Positions 31,746-39,724 of a DNA stretch of 64,000 nt are shown here, piece after piece. The notes below the pieces were generated by a model. That model searched no databases, was not told the origin of the DNA, and saw only the letters and a program-made list of their open reading frames with translations. This DNA is from Chloroflexota bacterium. GTDB lineage: Bacteria > Chloroflexota > Anaerolineae > Anaerolineales > Villigracilaceae. The stretch spans positions 124,001 to 188,000 of the forward strand of contig JACRBN010000026.1 of NCBI GenBank assembly GCA_016213105.1. Direction: 5' to 3'. The stretch's first letter is position 1, and the number at the start of each line of letters is the position of its first letter. The translations under genes and the position numbers were made by a program.

Positions 31746-34525
31746 TGGCCGACATCCAGTGCTCCATCTGCGGAAAAAAGAATCCAGCCAATACGGCTGT
31801 GTGCCAGAATTGCGGCGCGTCCCTGTCCAGGGGCGGCGAGTCGATTCAGCCGGGGCAGGAACCCACCCGAAAAACAACCTCCGAGCTGGAACAGGGTCTG
31901 CCGACCTGGCTGCGGGATGCCCGCGATCAGCGACGTCAGTCTTCCGATGACGAAGTCCAGCTTCCCAGCCAACCCTCCTCCTTCCCGCCTTCCTCCTTGT
32001 CCGGCATGGACCTGCTGGCTGGTTTGCAATCCCAGTCCGATGACGACGACGAGGAAATCCCCGACTGGCTCTCCAACCTGACCGGCGACGCGGGAGCTTC
32101 GAAGAAATCCCAGCCCGGGGCCGTCGAGAACCGCCGTGTGGAATTGGGCGGTCCCAGCAAGCCGGCCAGGGAACCCGAGGATGAACTGCCTTCCTGGCTG
32201 GCCAGCCTGTCCGCTTCGCCTGCCGCGGCGGATGACCGCGGGAAAAAGGAACAATCCCCCGCCGACGATGCCTCCGCGGTAAGCCCGTTTGGCGCATTTG
32301 CCGATATCGAACCTCCGACCCAGGCCGAAGAAGCCGGCGCCGATTGGCTGACCAGCCTGCAATCCGATGCGTCCATTTCAGAGGATGCCGTCGGGAGCGA
32401 AGCCGGAGCCTTTGCCAGCGTGGATCTGCCCGATTGGATGAAGGCGGATGAGACCCCCGCGCCTGCGCCCGACACGGACGTTGTCACCTCGGATTGGTTG
32501 AAATCCCTGGATGGGCAGGTCGCGCCCGAAACGTCTTCGGCCCCCGGCTTGTCCGAGCCGGTGACGGATGCCGCCGACTGGCTCAAGACCCTGGATGCGG
32601 CAGAAGGGCCGTCTGTCCCGGCGCCCGCCGCGGCCGAGACAACCGATTTCGACATGCCCGACTGGCTCAAGAGCATGGGCGATGCGCCCGCGGCTGCGCC
32701 AACCCCCGCCGCCGCTCCCGAAGTCTCCGCGGATGCGGACTTCTTCATGCCCGATTGGCTCAAGGGTGCGGATGAACCCTCTGCTGCCGCGCCATCGGCC
32801 CCGTCCGCCCCGGAACCAGCCTCCGCGGCCACGGATTTCGAGACGCCCGACTGGCTCAAGGGCATCGAGCCGACTGCCGTGAATGCGACTGCGGCGGCTG
32901 ACTTCGACATGCCCGACTGGCTCAAGGGGGCGGACGAGCCGGCGCAACCACAAACTCCCTCCGCCGATTTCAACGTGAACCTGCCCGGCTGGTTGAAGAG
33001 CGCCAAAGTGGAAACGGGTGAGCCTGCCAAGGCCAAGCCCTTTGCCGCGGCGGAACCCTCCGCACCGCCTGAGCCCTCCGGCCCGGTTTTCGTGCCCGCG
33101 TTTACCGATTTTTCGATGGAGGAAGCCTCCGTCATCGACACCCCCGACTGGCTGGCGAACCTGGGCAAAACCCCCGAGCCATCCAATCTGCCCACGCCCG
33201 AAACATCCATGCCTTCGCCCATCCCCGAGGATATGGATTCCGAGTTCACCAGTGAACCGCTGGCCGGCGATCTCGATGCTCTGTTTACCGACATGCCCGA
33301 CTGGTTGAATGCGACCAGTATGACGCCGTCTGCCTCCGGCCAACAGCCGTCCGCGGATGAGACCGAGGCGGAGAAGCTGTCCCCGGCCAGCCTGCCCTCC
33401 TGGGTGCAGGCCATGCGTCCCGTGGATACCGCCTCGAACCCCCTGGATGCGGCGGCCGGTGAAACCATGGAGACGCGCGGCCCGTTTGCCGGGCTGCAGG
33501 GTGTGCTGCCGTCCGCAACCTACCTGGGCGCATCCAGCAAACCCAAATCATTGGCAATCAAGCTCCAGGCCGACGATGAACAGCAGAACCAGGCGCTCCT
33601 GCTCGAACAGATCATGGCCGCCGAGGCGCATCCCGAGCCGATGATTACGCCGGCCGGTGTGAACTCCCAGCGCATCCTGCGCATCGCCATCTTTGTCCTG
33701 CTGCTGGCGGTCGTGACGGGCGCGATCTTCATGGGCACGCAAATCTTCCCACTGCCCCTTGGACGCCCCGCCGAGACGATGGCCGCCTTCAACATCGTGG
33801 ATACCGTCATCCCGCCCGATGCGCCCGTGCTGGTGGTCTTCGATTACGAACCCGCCCTGGCCGGCGAAATGGAGGCGGTGGCCGCTCCCCTGCTCGACCA
33901 TCTGGTCGTGAAGAATCACCCGCGCATGGCCCTGCTCTCCACCTCGCCGACCGGCGCCGTGATGGCAGCGCGCATGTTCAGCGGTCCATTGGGGGAATTG
34001 CCCGCCATCCAGTACGTCAATTTGGGCTACCTGCCCGGCGGACTAAGCTCGGTGCGCGCCTTCGCCCAGGATCCCACCCATACGCTCGTCCTTCCGCCGG
34101 ATGTCTCCGTATTCAACCTGGCGCCGGCTTCGGTCTGGGCCTCCCCGACCTTGCAGGGCGTGCAATCCTTCTCGAATTTTGCGGCGATCATCCTGATCAC
34201 CGACAGCGTTGACGCCGGCCGCACATGGATCGAACAGGCCGGGCCGCTGCGTGGAAGCGCGCAGTTCGTGGTGGTCTCCAGCGCGCAGGCCGGGCCCCTG
34301 CTTCAACCCTATTATGCCTCGGGTCAGATCAACGGCCTGGCCAGCGGGTTGTACGATGCGGCGGTGCTCGAACAAAATAACGCTGGTCGTCCCGGTACCG
34401 CCCGCCGCTACTGGGATGCCTACAGCCTCGGCCTGGTGCTGATCCTGTTTCTGCTGGCGGGCGGCGCCTTGTGGAGCCTGGCCGCCAACCTGCGCGAACG
34501 CATCGCTTCGAAGGAGGCCGGTTAA
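31745..34525 (+). CDS. Zinc-ribbon membrane protein with PDWL motif array
   Basis: 926 residues. An N-terminal zinc ribbon has Cys6, Cys9, Cys20 and Cys23. Residues about 45-565 are a Pro/Ala/Glu-rich disordered region with 15 copies of a short motif around D-W-L (for example MPDWLKG, LPDWMKA, TPDWLAN, LPSWVQA), spaced some 25-45 residues apart. A membrane helix (ILRIAIFVLLLAVVTGAIF, about 646-664), an outside domain of about 230 residues and a second helix (LGLVLILFLLAGGALW) follow. The array looks like a multivalent docking tail in the cytoplasm. No family function is known to me. It is the largest protein of the operon. Confidence 0.8.
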   Translation: MADIQCSICGKKNPANTAVCQNCGASLSRGGESIQPGQEPTRKTTSELEQGLPTWLRDARDQRRQSSDDEVQLPSQPSSFPPSSLSGMDLLAGLQSQSDDDDEEIPDWLSNLTGDAGASKKSQPGAVENRRVELGGPSKPAREPEDELPSWLASLSASPAAADDRGKKEQSPADDASAVSPFGAFADIEPPTQAEEAGADWLTSLQSDASISEDAVGSEAGAFASVDLPDWMKADETPAPAPDTDVVTSDWLKSLDGQVAPETSSAPGLSEPVTDAADWLKTLDAAEGPSVPAPAAAETTDFDMPDWLKSMGDAPAAAPTPAAAPEVSADADFFMPDWLKGADEPSAAAPSAPSAPEPASAATDFETPDWLKGIEPTAVNATAAADFDMPDWLKGADEPAQPQTPSADFNVNLPGWLKSAKVETGEPAKAKPFAAAEPSAPPEPSGPVFVPAFTDFSMEEASVIDTPDWLANLGKTPEPSNLPTPETSMPSPIPEDMDSEFTSEPLAGDLDALFTDMPDWLNATSMTPSASGQQPSADETEAEKLSPASLPSWVQAMRPVDTASNPLDAAAGETMETRGPFAGLQGVLPSATYLGASSKPKSLAIKLQADDEQQNQALLLEQIMAAEAHPEPMITPAGVNSQRILRIAIFVLLLAVVTGAIFMGTQIFPLPLGRPAETMAAFNIVDTVIPPDAPVLVVFDYEPALAGEMEAVAAPLLDHLVVKNHPRMALLSTSPTGAVMAARMFSGPLGELPAIQYVNLGYLPGGLSSVRAFAQDPTHTLVLPPDVSVFNLAPASVWASPTLQGVQSFSNFAAIILITDSVDAGRTWIEQAGPLRGSAQFVVVSSAQAGPLLQPYYASGQINGLASGLYDAAVLEQNNAGRPGTARRYWDAYSLGLVLILFLLAGGALWSLAANLRERIASKEAG

Positions 34526-34526
34526 C

Positions 34527-35195
34527 ATGCTCATCAGTGTCGACCTCATCACCGGGGCGCTCAGTTTTCTCTTCACGGTGTTGATCTTCAGTTATCTGTT
34601 GGGAGATAATCCGCTTTTCCGCATTGGCTCCTACATTTTTGTGGGCGTGACCGCCGGGTACGTGGCGGCGGTTGCCATGTGGCAGGTGGTGTATCCGCAG
34701 TTGTTATATCCGCTGGTCTATGGCAGCATGGTCGACCGGATCCTGGTGTTTTTCCCGCTCCTGCTGACAGGCTTCCTGTTCATGAAAATTTCCCCGCGCA
34801 CCAGTTACCTCGGCACGCCCGCCATGGCCTACGTGGCAGGCATCAGCGCGGCGGTGACGGTGGGCGGCGCGGTGCTCGGCACAATCTTTCCGCAGACGCT
34901 CGCCACCATCGACATCTTCGACCTGGCCCGCGCCAACTCTCCGTTTGCGTCCCTCGTCAGCGGAGTCATCATCCTGGTCAGCCTGGTGGGAACCCTGGCC
35001 TACTTCCACTTTGGCGCGCGCGTCACCTCCGATGGAACGCTGCGCCGCTTCGTGGTCATCGAACTCCTGTCCTGGGTGGGGCGCATCTCCATCGCCATCA
35101 CCCTGGGTGTCCTGTTTGCAGGCGTCCTGCTCGCCTCGTTGACGGCGTTCATCGAGCGCATCGCATCCTGGTCCATATTCTTCTCATCCTTCTAA
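34527..35195 (+). CDS. Six- to seven-TM membrane protein of the unknown operon
   Basis: 222 residues with helices at LSFLFTVLIFSYLL, IFVGVTAGYVAAVAMW, ILVFFPLLLTGFLFM, YVAGISAAVTVGGAVLG, LVSGVIILVSLVGTLAY and ISIAITLGVLFAGVLLASL. The loop KISPRTSYLGTPAM is the only polar signature. It starts one base after the PDWL gene stop. It may form a membrane complex with the 201-residue protein two genes upstream; that is inference from coupling. Confidence 0.7.
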   Translation: MLISVDLITGALSFLFTVLIFSYLLGDNPLFRIGSYIFVGVTAGYVAAVAMWQVVYPQLLYPLVYGSMVDRILVFFPLLLTGFLFMKISPRTSYLGTPAMAYVAGISAAVTVGGAVLGTIFPQTLATIDIFDLARANSPFASLVSGVIILVSLVGTLAYFHFGARVTSDGTLRRFVVIELLSWVGRISIAITLGVLFAGVLLASLTAFIERIASWSIFFSSF

Positions 35196-35199
35196 CCCT

Positions 35200-36954
35200 A
35201 TGCCTGTCTCTTTGATCGAAGGTGATTCCCTCCTGGCAGTTGACATCGGCGCAGCCACCACGCGCGCGGTGCTCTTCGACGTGGTCGAAGGGCAATATCG
35301 TTTCGTGGCATCCGGACACTCCCCCTCCACGGCGGAGGCGCCCTTTAAAGATGTGAGCGAAGGTGTGCGCAACGCCATCGCCTACCTGCAAACCGTAACC
35401 GGGCGCACGTTCCTCGATTCCGAACGTTCTCTGATTACCCCATCCCAACCCAATGGGAGCGGGGTGGATGCCTTCGTGGCCACCCTTTCGGCGGGTACCA
35501 CGCTCAAGGCGGTCATCGTCGGCCTGCTGGCAGATGTCTCGCTCGAGTCCGCCCGCCGCCTGGTCGAGACGGTCTACGCCCGCATCGTCGACAGCATCGG
35601 CCTGAACGGCCACCGCCGCGCCGACGAGTTGATCGACAGCCTCCTGCGCCTGCGCCCGGATGTGGTGGTGGTGACCGGCGGCACTGACGGCGGCGCCTCG
35701 CGCTCCATCCAAAAGATGCTCGAACCGATCGGCCTGGCCAGCTACCTGATGCCCAAGGAAAAACGTCCCGCCGTGTTGTATGCGGGCAACCAAAAGATGG
35801 AAGAGGAGGTGCGCTCCCTTCTGGGCAGCCTGACTTCCAGCCTGCATTTCAGCCCCAACGTGCGCCCCTCGCTCGAAACCGAGGATATCGACCCCGCCGC
35901 GCGCGAACTGGCGCGCCTGTTCATCGATGTGCGCAAGCGCCAGATCAAGGGCGTGGATGTGATCGATGCCTGGTCGAACGGGCACATCCTGCCCACGGGC
36001 TACGCCACCGGCCGCATGATGCGCTACCTGAGCAAAGTGTACGGCTCGTCCAAGGGCATCCTGTGTGTGGACATTGGCGCTTCGGCCACGATCGTGGCCG
36101 CGGGTTTCAAGGACAAGTCCACGCTGGGCGTCTATCCGCAGTTCGGCCTGGGCGAGAACCTGCCCGGCTTGTTGAACCACACCACCCTCGAAGACATCCT
36201 GCGCTGGTCGCCGTTGGATATTTCCATCGGCGTCCTGCGCGATTACCTGTACCAGAAGGCGCTCTATCCTTCGACCCTGCCCGCCACCCGCGAGGATCAG
36301 GCCATCTCCCAGGCGATTGCCCGCGAGTGCCTGCACCTGGCGATCAAGGCCGCCCGTCGGGATTTCCCCGCCAGCGCCGCCTCGCTGAACTCGCGCCTGC
36401 TCCCGTTGTTCGAGCCGATCCTGGCTGGCGGCGGGTCGCTGTCCGATGCGCCCACGCCCGGGCAGAGTCTCCTGCTCCTGCTGGATGCGCTCCAGCCGGT
36501 CGGCGTCTCGACCATCATTCTCGACCAGAACAATCTGCTCCCAATCCTGGGTGCGGCGGCGGGACGGAACAGCATCCTGCCCGTGCAGGTGCTGGACTCG
36601 GGCGCGTTCATGAGTTTGGGAACCGTGGTCTCGCCCGTGGTGCGCGCCGCCTATGGGACGCAGATCCTGCGCGCGCGGCTGGCCTACGAGGACGGCACGG
36701 AAGCGCGCAGCGACCTCAAGTTCGGCTCGCTCGAAATCCTGCCGCTGCCTGGCGGACAGAGCGGTTCGCTCACCCTGCAGCCCGTCGGCCACGCGGATGT
36801 TGGCTTTGGGCCCGGGCGCAGCGGCACCATCACCGCCACGGGCGGCGCCCTGGGCGTCGTCTTCGACGGGCGCGGACGTCCGCTCGACCTGCCTTCCGAT
36901 CCCGTGCGGCGGCGCGAACTGATCAAAAAATGGAACTGGACCCTGGGAGGGTAA
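35200..36954 (+). CDS. Glutamate-mutase-L (MutL) family actin-fold ATPase
   Basis: 584 residues. Two phosphate-binding motifs of the ASKHA (actin/hsp70) fold are visible: LLAVDIGAATTRAVLFD at the start and GILCVDIGASATIVAAGF near residue 290, with VVVTGGTDGG between them. This matches the MutL family named for the glutamate mutase chaperone. No mutase (mutS/mutE) or B12 gene is near, so the usual reactivation role is doubtful. Here the ATPase is flanked by membrane proteins, resembling the way PilM/FtsA-type actin-fold ATPases work with membrane partners. Its stop overlaps the next start by one base. Confidence 0.8.
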   Translation: MPVSLIEGDSLLAVDIGAATTRAVLFDVVEGQYRFVASGHSPSTAEAPFKDVSEGVRNAIAYLQTVTGRTFLDSERSLITPSQPNGSGVDAFVATLSAGTTLKAVIVGLLADVSLESARRLVETVYARIVDSIGLNGHRRADELIDSLLRLRPDVVVVTGGTDGGASRSIQKMLEPIGLASYLMPKEKRPAVLYAGNQKMEEEVRSLLGSLTSSLHFSPNVRPSLETEDIDPAARELARLFIDVRKRQIKGVDVIDAWSNGHILPTGYATGRMMRYLSKVYGSSKGILCVDIGASATIVAAGFKDKSTLGVYPQFGLGENLPGLLNHTTLEDILRWSPLDISIGVLRDYLYQKALYPSTLPATREDQAISQAIARECLHLAIKAARRDFPASAASLNSRLLPLFEPILAGGGSLSDAPTPGQSLLLLLDALQPVGVSTIILDQNNLLPILGAAAGRNSILPVQVLDSGAFMSLGTVVSPVVRAAYGTQILRARLAYEDGTEARSDLKFGSLEILPLPGGQSGSLTLQPVGHADVGFGPGRSGTITATGGALGVVFDGRGRPLDLPSDPVRRRELIKKWNWTLGG

Positions 36955-38012
36955 TGATGCTGGCTCCCTTGCTTCACATCCTGCCCCTCACCACCATCGT
37001 CCGCGAGCGCACCCTGCCCGTGGCCGGACGGGTATCCGCGCGCCTCAACCAAAAGGTCAGCCCCAACGATGTGGTGGCCGAGGCGGTCTGGGCGCGCGAA
37101 CACGTGCTCATCGACGTGGCCAACGCGCTGCGCCTGCCCATCTCCACCGCCGACCGTCTCCTGCGCTGCAAGGTGGGGGATGAGCTTCCCGTCAGCGCCG
37201 AAGTGGCCGTGGGCATGGGATTCTTTCCCAAATCCATCCGCACCCCCAAGGAAGGCCGTGTCATTGCCGCGGGCGGGGGCCAGGTCCTGCTGGAGACGGG
37301 CGCGAATAACGTGCAACTGTTGGCGGGTATCCCGGGCAGTGTGATACAGATTATTCCCGACTACGGTGTAATCATCCAGACCGTGGGTTCGCTGATCCAG
37401 GGCGTATGGGGCAACGGGCGCATCGCCACGGGCACCATGATCAACCTGGCCGACACCCCCGACAGCGTGCTCAGCGCCTCCCGCCTGGACATGAGCATGC
37501 GCACCAACATCATCCTGGGCGGCATGTGCAAGGACGCCGAGACCCTGCAGGTGGCCGCTGAACTCGGTGTGCGCGGTTTGATCCTCTCCAGCCTGTTCCC
37601 CTCGCTGCTGCCGATTGCCAGCCGCATGCAGATGCCGATCGTGGTCACCGACGGCTTCGGGGGCCTGCCGATGAACTCGGCCGCCTACCGTCTGCTGAGC
37701 ACGAACGCCAAACGAGAGGTGACGCTCAACGCCGAGCAGTATGACCGTTATAGCGGCGTGCGCCCCGAGGTGATCATCCCCCTGCCGGTGACGCAGGAAC
37801 CGGCCCAGCCGCGCGACGTGGAAGCCTTTGCCCCCGGGCAGATCGTGCGCCTGCGCCGCCCGCCCGCGGTCAGCGCGATCGGCACCCTGGTGGCCCTGCG
37901 CCCGGGCCTGACCCAGCTTCCGAGCGGCCTGCGCGCCCTTTCGGCCGACGTCAAATTGGAAACAGGCGAGACGGTGATCGTACCTCTCGTAAATTTGGAA
38001 GTTGTGGGATAA
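36954..38012 (+). CDS. Unknown beta-rich protein coupled to the actin-fold ATPase
   Basis: 352 residues, no signal peptide or helix anchor. The middle has repeated barrel-sandwich-like strands (TPKEGRVIAAGGGQVLLETG; DYGVIIQTVGSLIQGVWGNGRIATG), followed by an alpha/beta part (CKDAETLQVAAELGVRGLILSS; MPIVVTDGFGGLPM) and a C-terminal strand-rich domain (GQIVRLRRPPAVSAIGTLVAL). No family is recognised. It begins ATGATG, with the first ATG overlapping the previous stop, so a fixed ratio with the ATPase is likely; it may be that protein's partner. Confidence 0.7.
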   Translation: MMLAPLLHILPLTTIVRERTLPVAGRVSARLNQKVSPNDVVAEAVWAREHVLIDVANALRLPISTADRLLRCKVGDELPVSAEVAVGMGFFPKSIRTPKEGRVIAAGGGQVLLETGANNVQLLAGIPGSVIQIIPDYGVIIQTVGSLIQGVWGNGRIATGTMINLADTPDSVLSASRLDMSMRTNIILGGMCKDAETLQVAAELGVRGLILSSLFPSLLPIASRMQMPIVVTDGFGGLPMNSAAYRLLSTNAKREVTLNAEQYDRYSGVRPEVIIPLPVTQEPAQPRDVEAFAPGQIVRLRRPPAVSAIGTLVALRPGLTQLPSGLRALSADVKLETGETVIVPLVNLEVVG

Positions 38013-38073
38013 TTGGACCCGTTATGCGGGCCTGAATTGCCCGCACTGTTACCGAACAAGAGGAGAGTGATCC

Positions 38074-38622
38074 ATGAACGACGGTGATGAAACCAACTTC
38101 GATGCCGCACCCCCGGAAGAAAATAATAATCGCACCTTTCTGATCGCCGCTGGGATTCTGGGCGGGGTTGTTCTTTTGGCCACGATATGTCTTGCGGTTT
38201 ATGGATTGTTCATTCTGCCCGGACAACGCGCGAAAACCCTGGCGGATGCCAACGCCCAATACACCCAGGCCGCCGAGATGTCCTCGGCCCTGACGGCCAC
38301 TTTCCAGGCGGCGGTCATCCCCACGATGACCCTCACCCCGCTGCCCAGCCCCACCCCGGTGCTGGCACCGGTCCAGGCGACCGAGACTCCCATTCCGCCC
38401 ACGATTGACCCTGCCACGGTTACCGTGGCTGCCGCCCTCTCCGCCCTGACGCAGGTGGCCGGCACGGCTCAATCTGCGCCGCCCAGTTCCCCCAGCGGCA
38501 TGCCCGCTACCGGCATCGCGGACGAGTACGGGATCCCCGGCCTGTTGGCCGCCACGCTCGTGCTGATCATCGTCATCTTCGTGGCGCGCCGAATGCGCAC
38601 GTCATCGGTCAGGAACCGCTAG
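38074..38622 (+). CDS. Single-pass protein with MPATG sorting-like C-terminus
   Basis: 182 residues. A short acidic N-terminus (MNDGDETNFDAAPPEENNN), a helix (FLIAAGILGGVVLLATICLAVYGLF), an outside Thr/Pro/Ala-rich stalk, then MPATG, a hydrophobic run (LLAATLVLIIVIFVA) and a basic end (RRMR). The last part has the design of an LPXTG cell-wall sorting signal, although no sortase gene is in the window. An RBS (AGAGGAGAG) precedes the ATG. The gap of 61 bases to the previous gene is larger than the others, so it could have its own promoter. Confidence 0.7.
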   Translation: MNDGDETNFDAAPPEENNNRTFLIAAGILGGVVLLATICLAVYGLFILPGQRAKTLADANAQYTQAAEMSSALTATFQAAVIPTMTLTPLPSPTPVLAPVQATETPIPPTIDPATVTVAAALSALTQVAGTAQSAPPSSPSGMPATGIADEYGIPGLLAATLVLIIVIFVARRMRTSSVRNR

Positions 38623-38751
38623 GCGTCTGCGCGGCTGTCAAGCCCATCCAAATCATGGGACAGCAGGCAACTGCTGTCCCTTATGCTTATAGGGGAGCCG
38701 CGTGCCCGACGGCCCCGTTGACGGGACGTACCGCCCGGCCAGGAGCAAGCC
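38623..38751 (+). promoter_or_regulatory. Structured leader of metF
   Basis: A 10-bp hairpin GGGACAGCAG/CTGCTGTCCC (38656-38679) may terminate the upstream operon. It is followed by a TTATGCTTATAG -10-like stretch and a GC-rich segment with CCCG-TTGA-CGGG, then the RBS AGGAG. It does not match a riboswitch I can name. Confidence 0.4.
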
Positions 38752-39639
38752 ATGCACATACAGCAAATCTTCAAGCAGCACGAAACCACCTTCAGCTTCG
38801 AATTCTTCCCGCCGCGCACACCCGAGTCGGCGGAGACCCTGCGGAAGTCGATCGAGCAGCTCACGCCGCTATCCCCCTCCTACGTCAGTGTGACGTACGG
38901 CGCGGGCGGCTCCACCCGCCAGTTGACGCATGACCTGGTCACCCGCCTCCAGCAGGAAACCGACCTGACCGTCATCTCGCACCTGACCTGCGTCGGCTCG
39001 ACCATCCCCGAGATCCACGCCATCCTCGAAACCTACCAGGCCAACGGCATCCACAACATCATGGCCCTGCGCGGCGATCCCCCGCGTGGAAGCGGTCCCT
39101 TCGCGCCCACCGCGGATGGTTTCAACAACGCCACGGAACTGGTGGCCTATATCAAGAAGAATTTTCCGCGCTTCGGCATCGGCGTGGCGGGCTATCCCGA
39201 GGGACATCCCGAGACGCCCAACCGCCTGAAGGAGATGGACTATCTCAAGGCCAAGGTGGATGCGGGCGCGGACTTCATCTGCACCCAGTTGTTCTTCGAC
39301 AACCATCTATTCCTTGACTTTTGCGAACGCTGTGTGCTGGCGGGAATCAAGGCGCCCGTGCTGGCGGGGCTGATGCCCATCACCAGCCGCAAGTCGATGC
39401 AGCGCATGGCCGAACTGGCCGGCGGGTCGGTCTTCCCGGCCAAATTACTGCGCGCCCTGTCGCGCGCCGAGAACGACGAGTATGCCGAGAAGGTCGGCAT
39501 CCACTGGGCCACCGCCCAGGCGCTCGACCTGCTCGATAACAATGTGAAGGGCATTCACTTCTACACGCTCAACCAGTCGAAGGCCGCCACGCAGATTTAT
39601 GAGTGGCTGGGGGTGAGTTCATCCAATGCACTGAGATAA
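38752..39639 (+). CDS. metF: Methylenetetrahydrofolate reductase
   Basis: 295 residues, standard MetF length. It reduces 5,10-methylene-THF to 5-methyl-THF using FAD, supplying methyl groups for methionine. Motifs: FSFEFFPPRT with the catalytic Glu near residue 17, SVTYGAGGSTR, HLTCVGST, NIMALRGDPP, VAGYPEGHPE and TQLFFDN. RBS AGGAG lies 7 bases before the ATG. It has its own terminator. Confidence 0.96.
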   Translation: MHIQQIFKQHETTFSFEFFPPRTPESAETLRKSIEQLTPLSPSYVSVTYGAGGSTRQLTHDLVTRLQQETDLTVISHLTCVGSTIPEIHAILETYQANGIHNIMALRGDPPRGSGPFAPTADGFNNATELVAYIKKNFPRFGIGVAGYPEGHPETPNRLKEMDYLKAKVDAGADFICTQLFFDNHLFLDFCERCVLAGIKAPVLAGLMPITSRKSMQRMAELAGGSVFPAKLLRALSRAENDEYAEKVGIHWATAQALDLLDNNVKGIHFYTLNQSKAATQIYEWLGVSSSNALR

Positions 39640-39682
39640 CAAAAAGGACGGTCACCACATAGTGGCCGTCCTTTTTGTTATC
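39635..39682. terminator. Strong bidirectional terminator
   Basis: GATAACAAAAAGGACGGTCAC with its inverted copy around a short loop; it has T and A runs on both sides and separates metF from the converging lipoprotein gene. Confidence 0.92.
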
Positions 39683-39724
39683 GTTTTGCAGAAGTTTTTG
39701 GAGAGCCGACTTCAGTCCGCAAGT

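Noticed and set aside
31936-33468. A 510-codon antisense frame over the PDWL region
   Set aside because: A Ser/Gly/Ala low-complexity mirror of the repeat region; no supporting signal.
35149-36792. A 547-codon frame antisense to the actin-fold ATPase gene
   Set aside because: Arg/Gly/His/Gln-rich mirror translation, no start context.
38623-38751. SAM, SAH or THF riboswitch upstream of metF
   Set aside because: The region is hairpin-rich but no consensus core matched; kept only as an unnamed structured leader.
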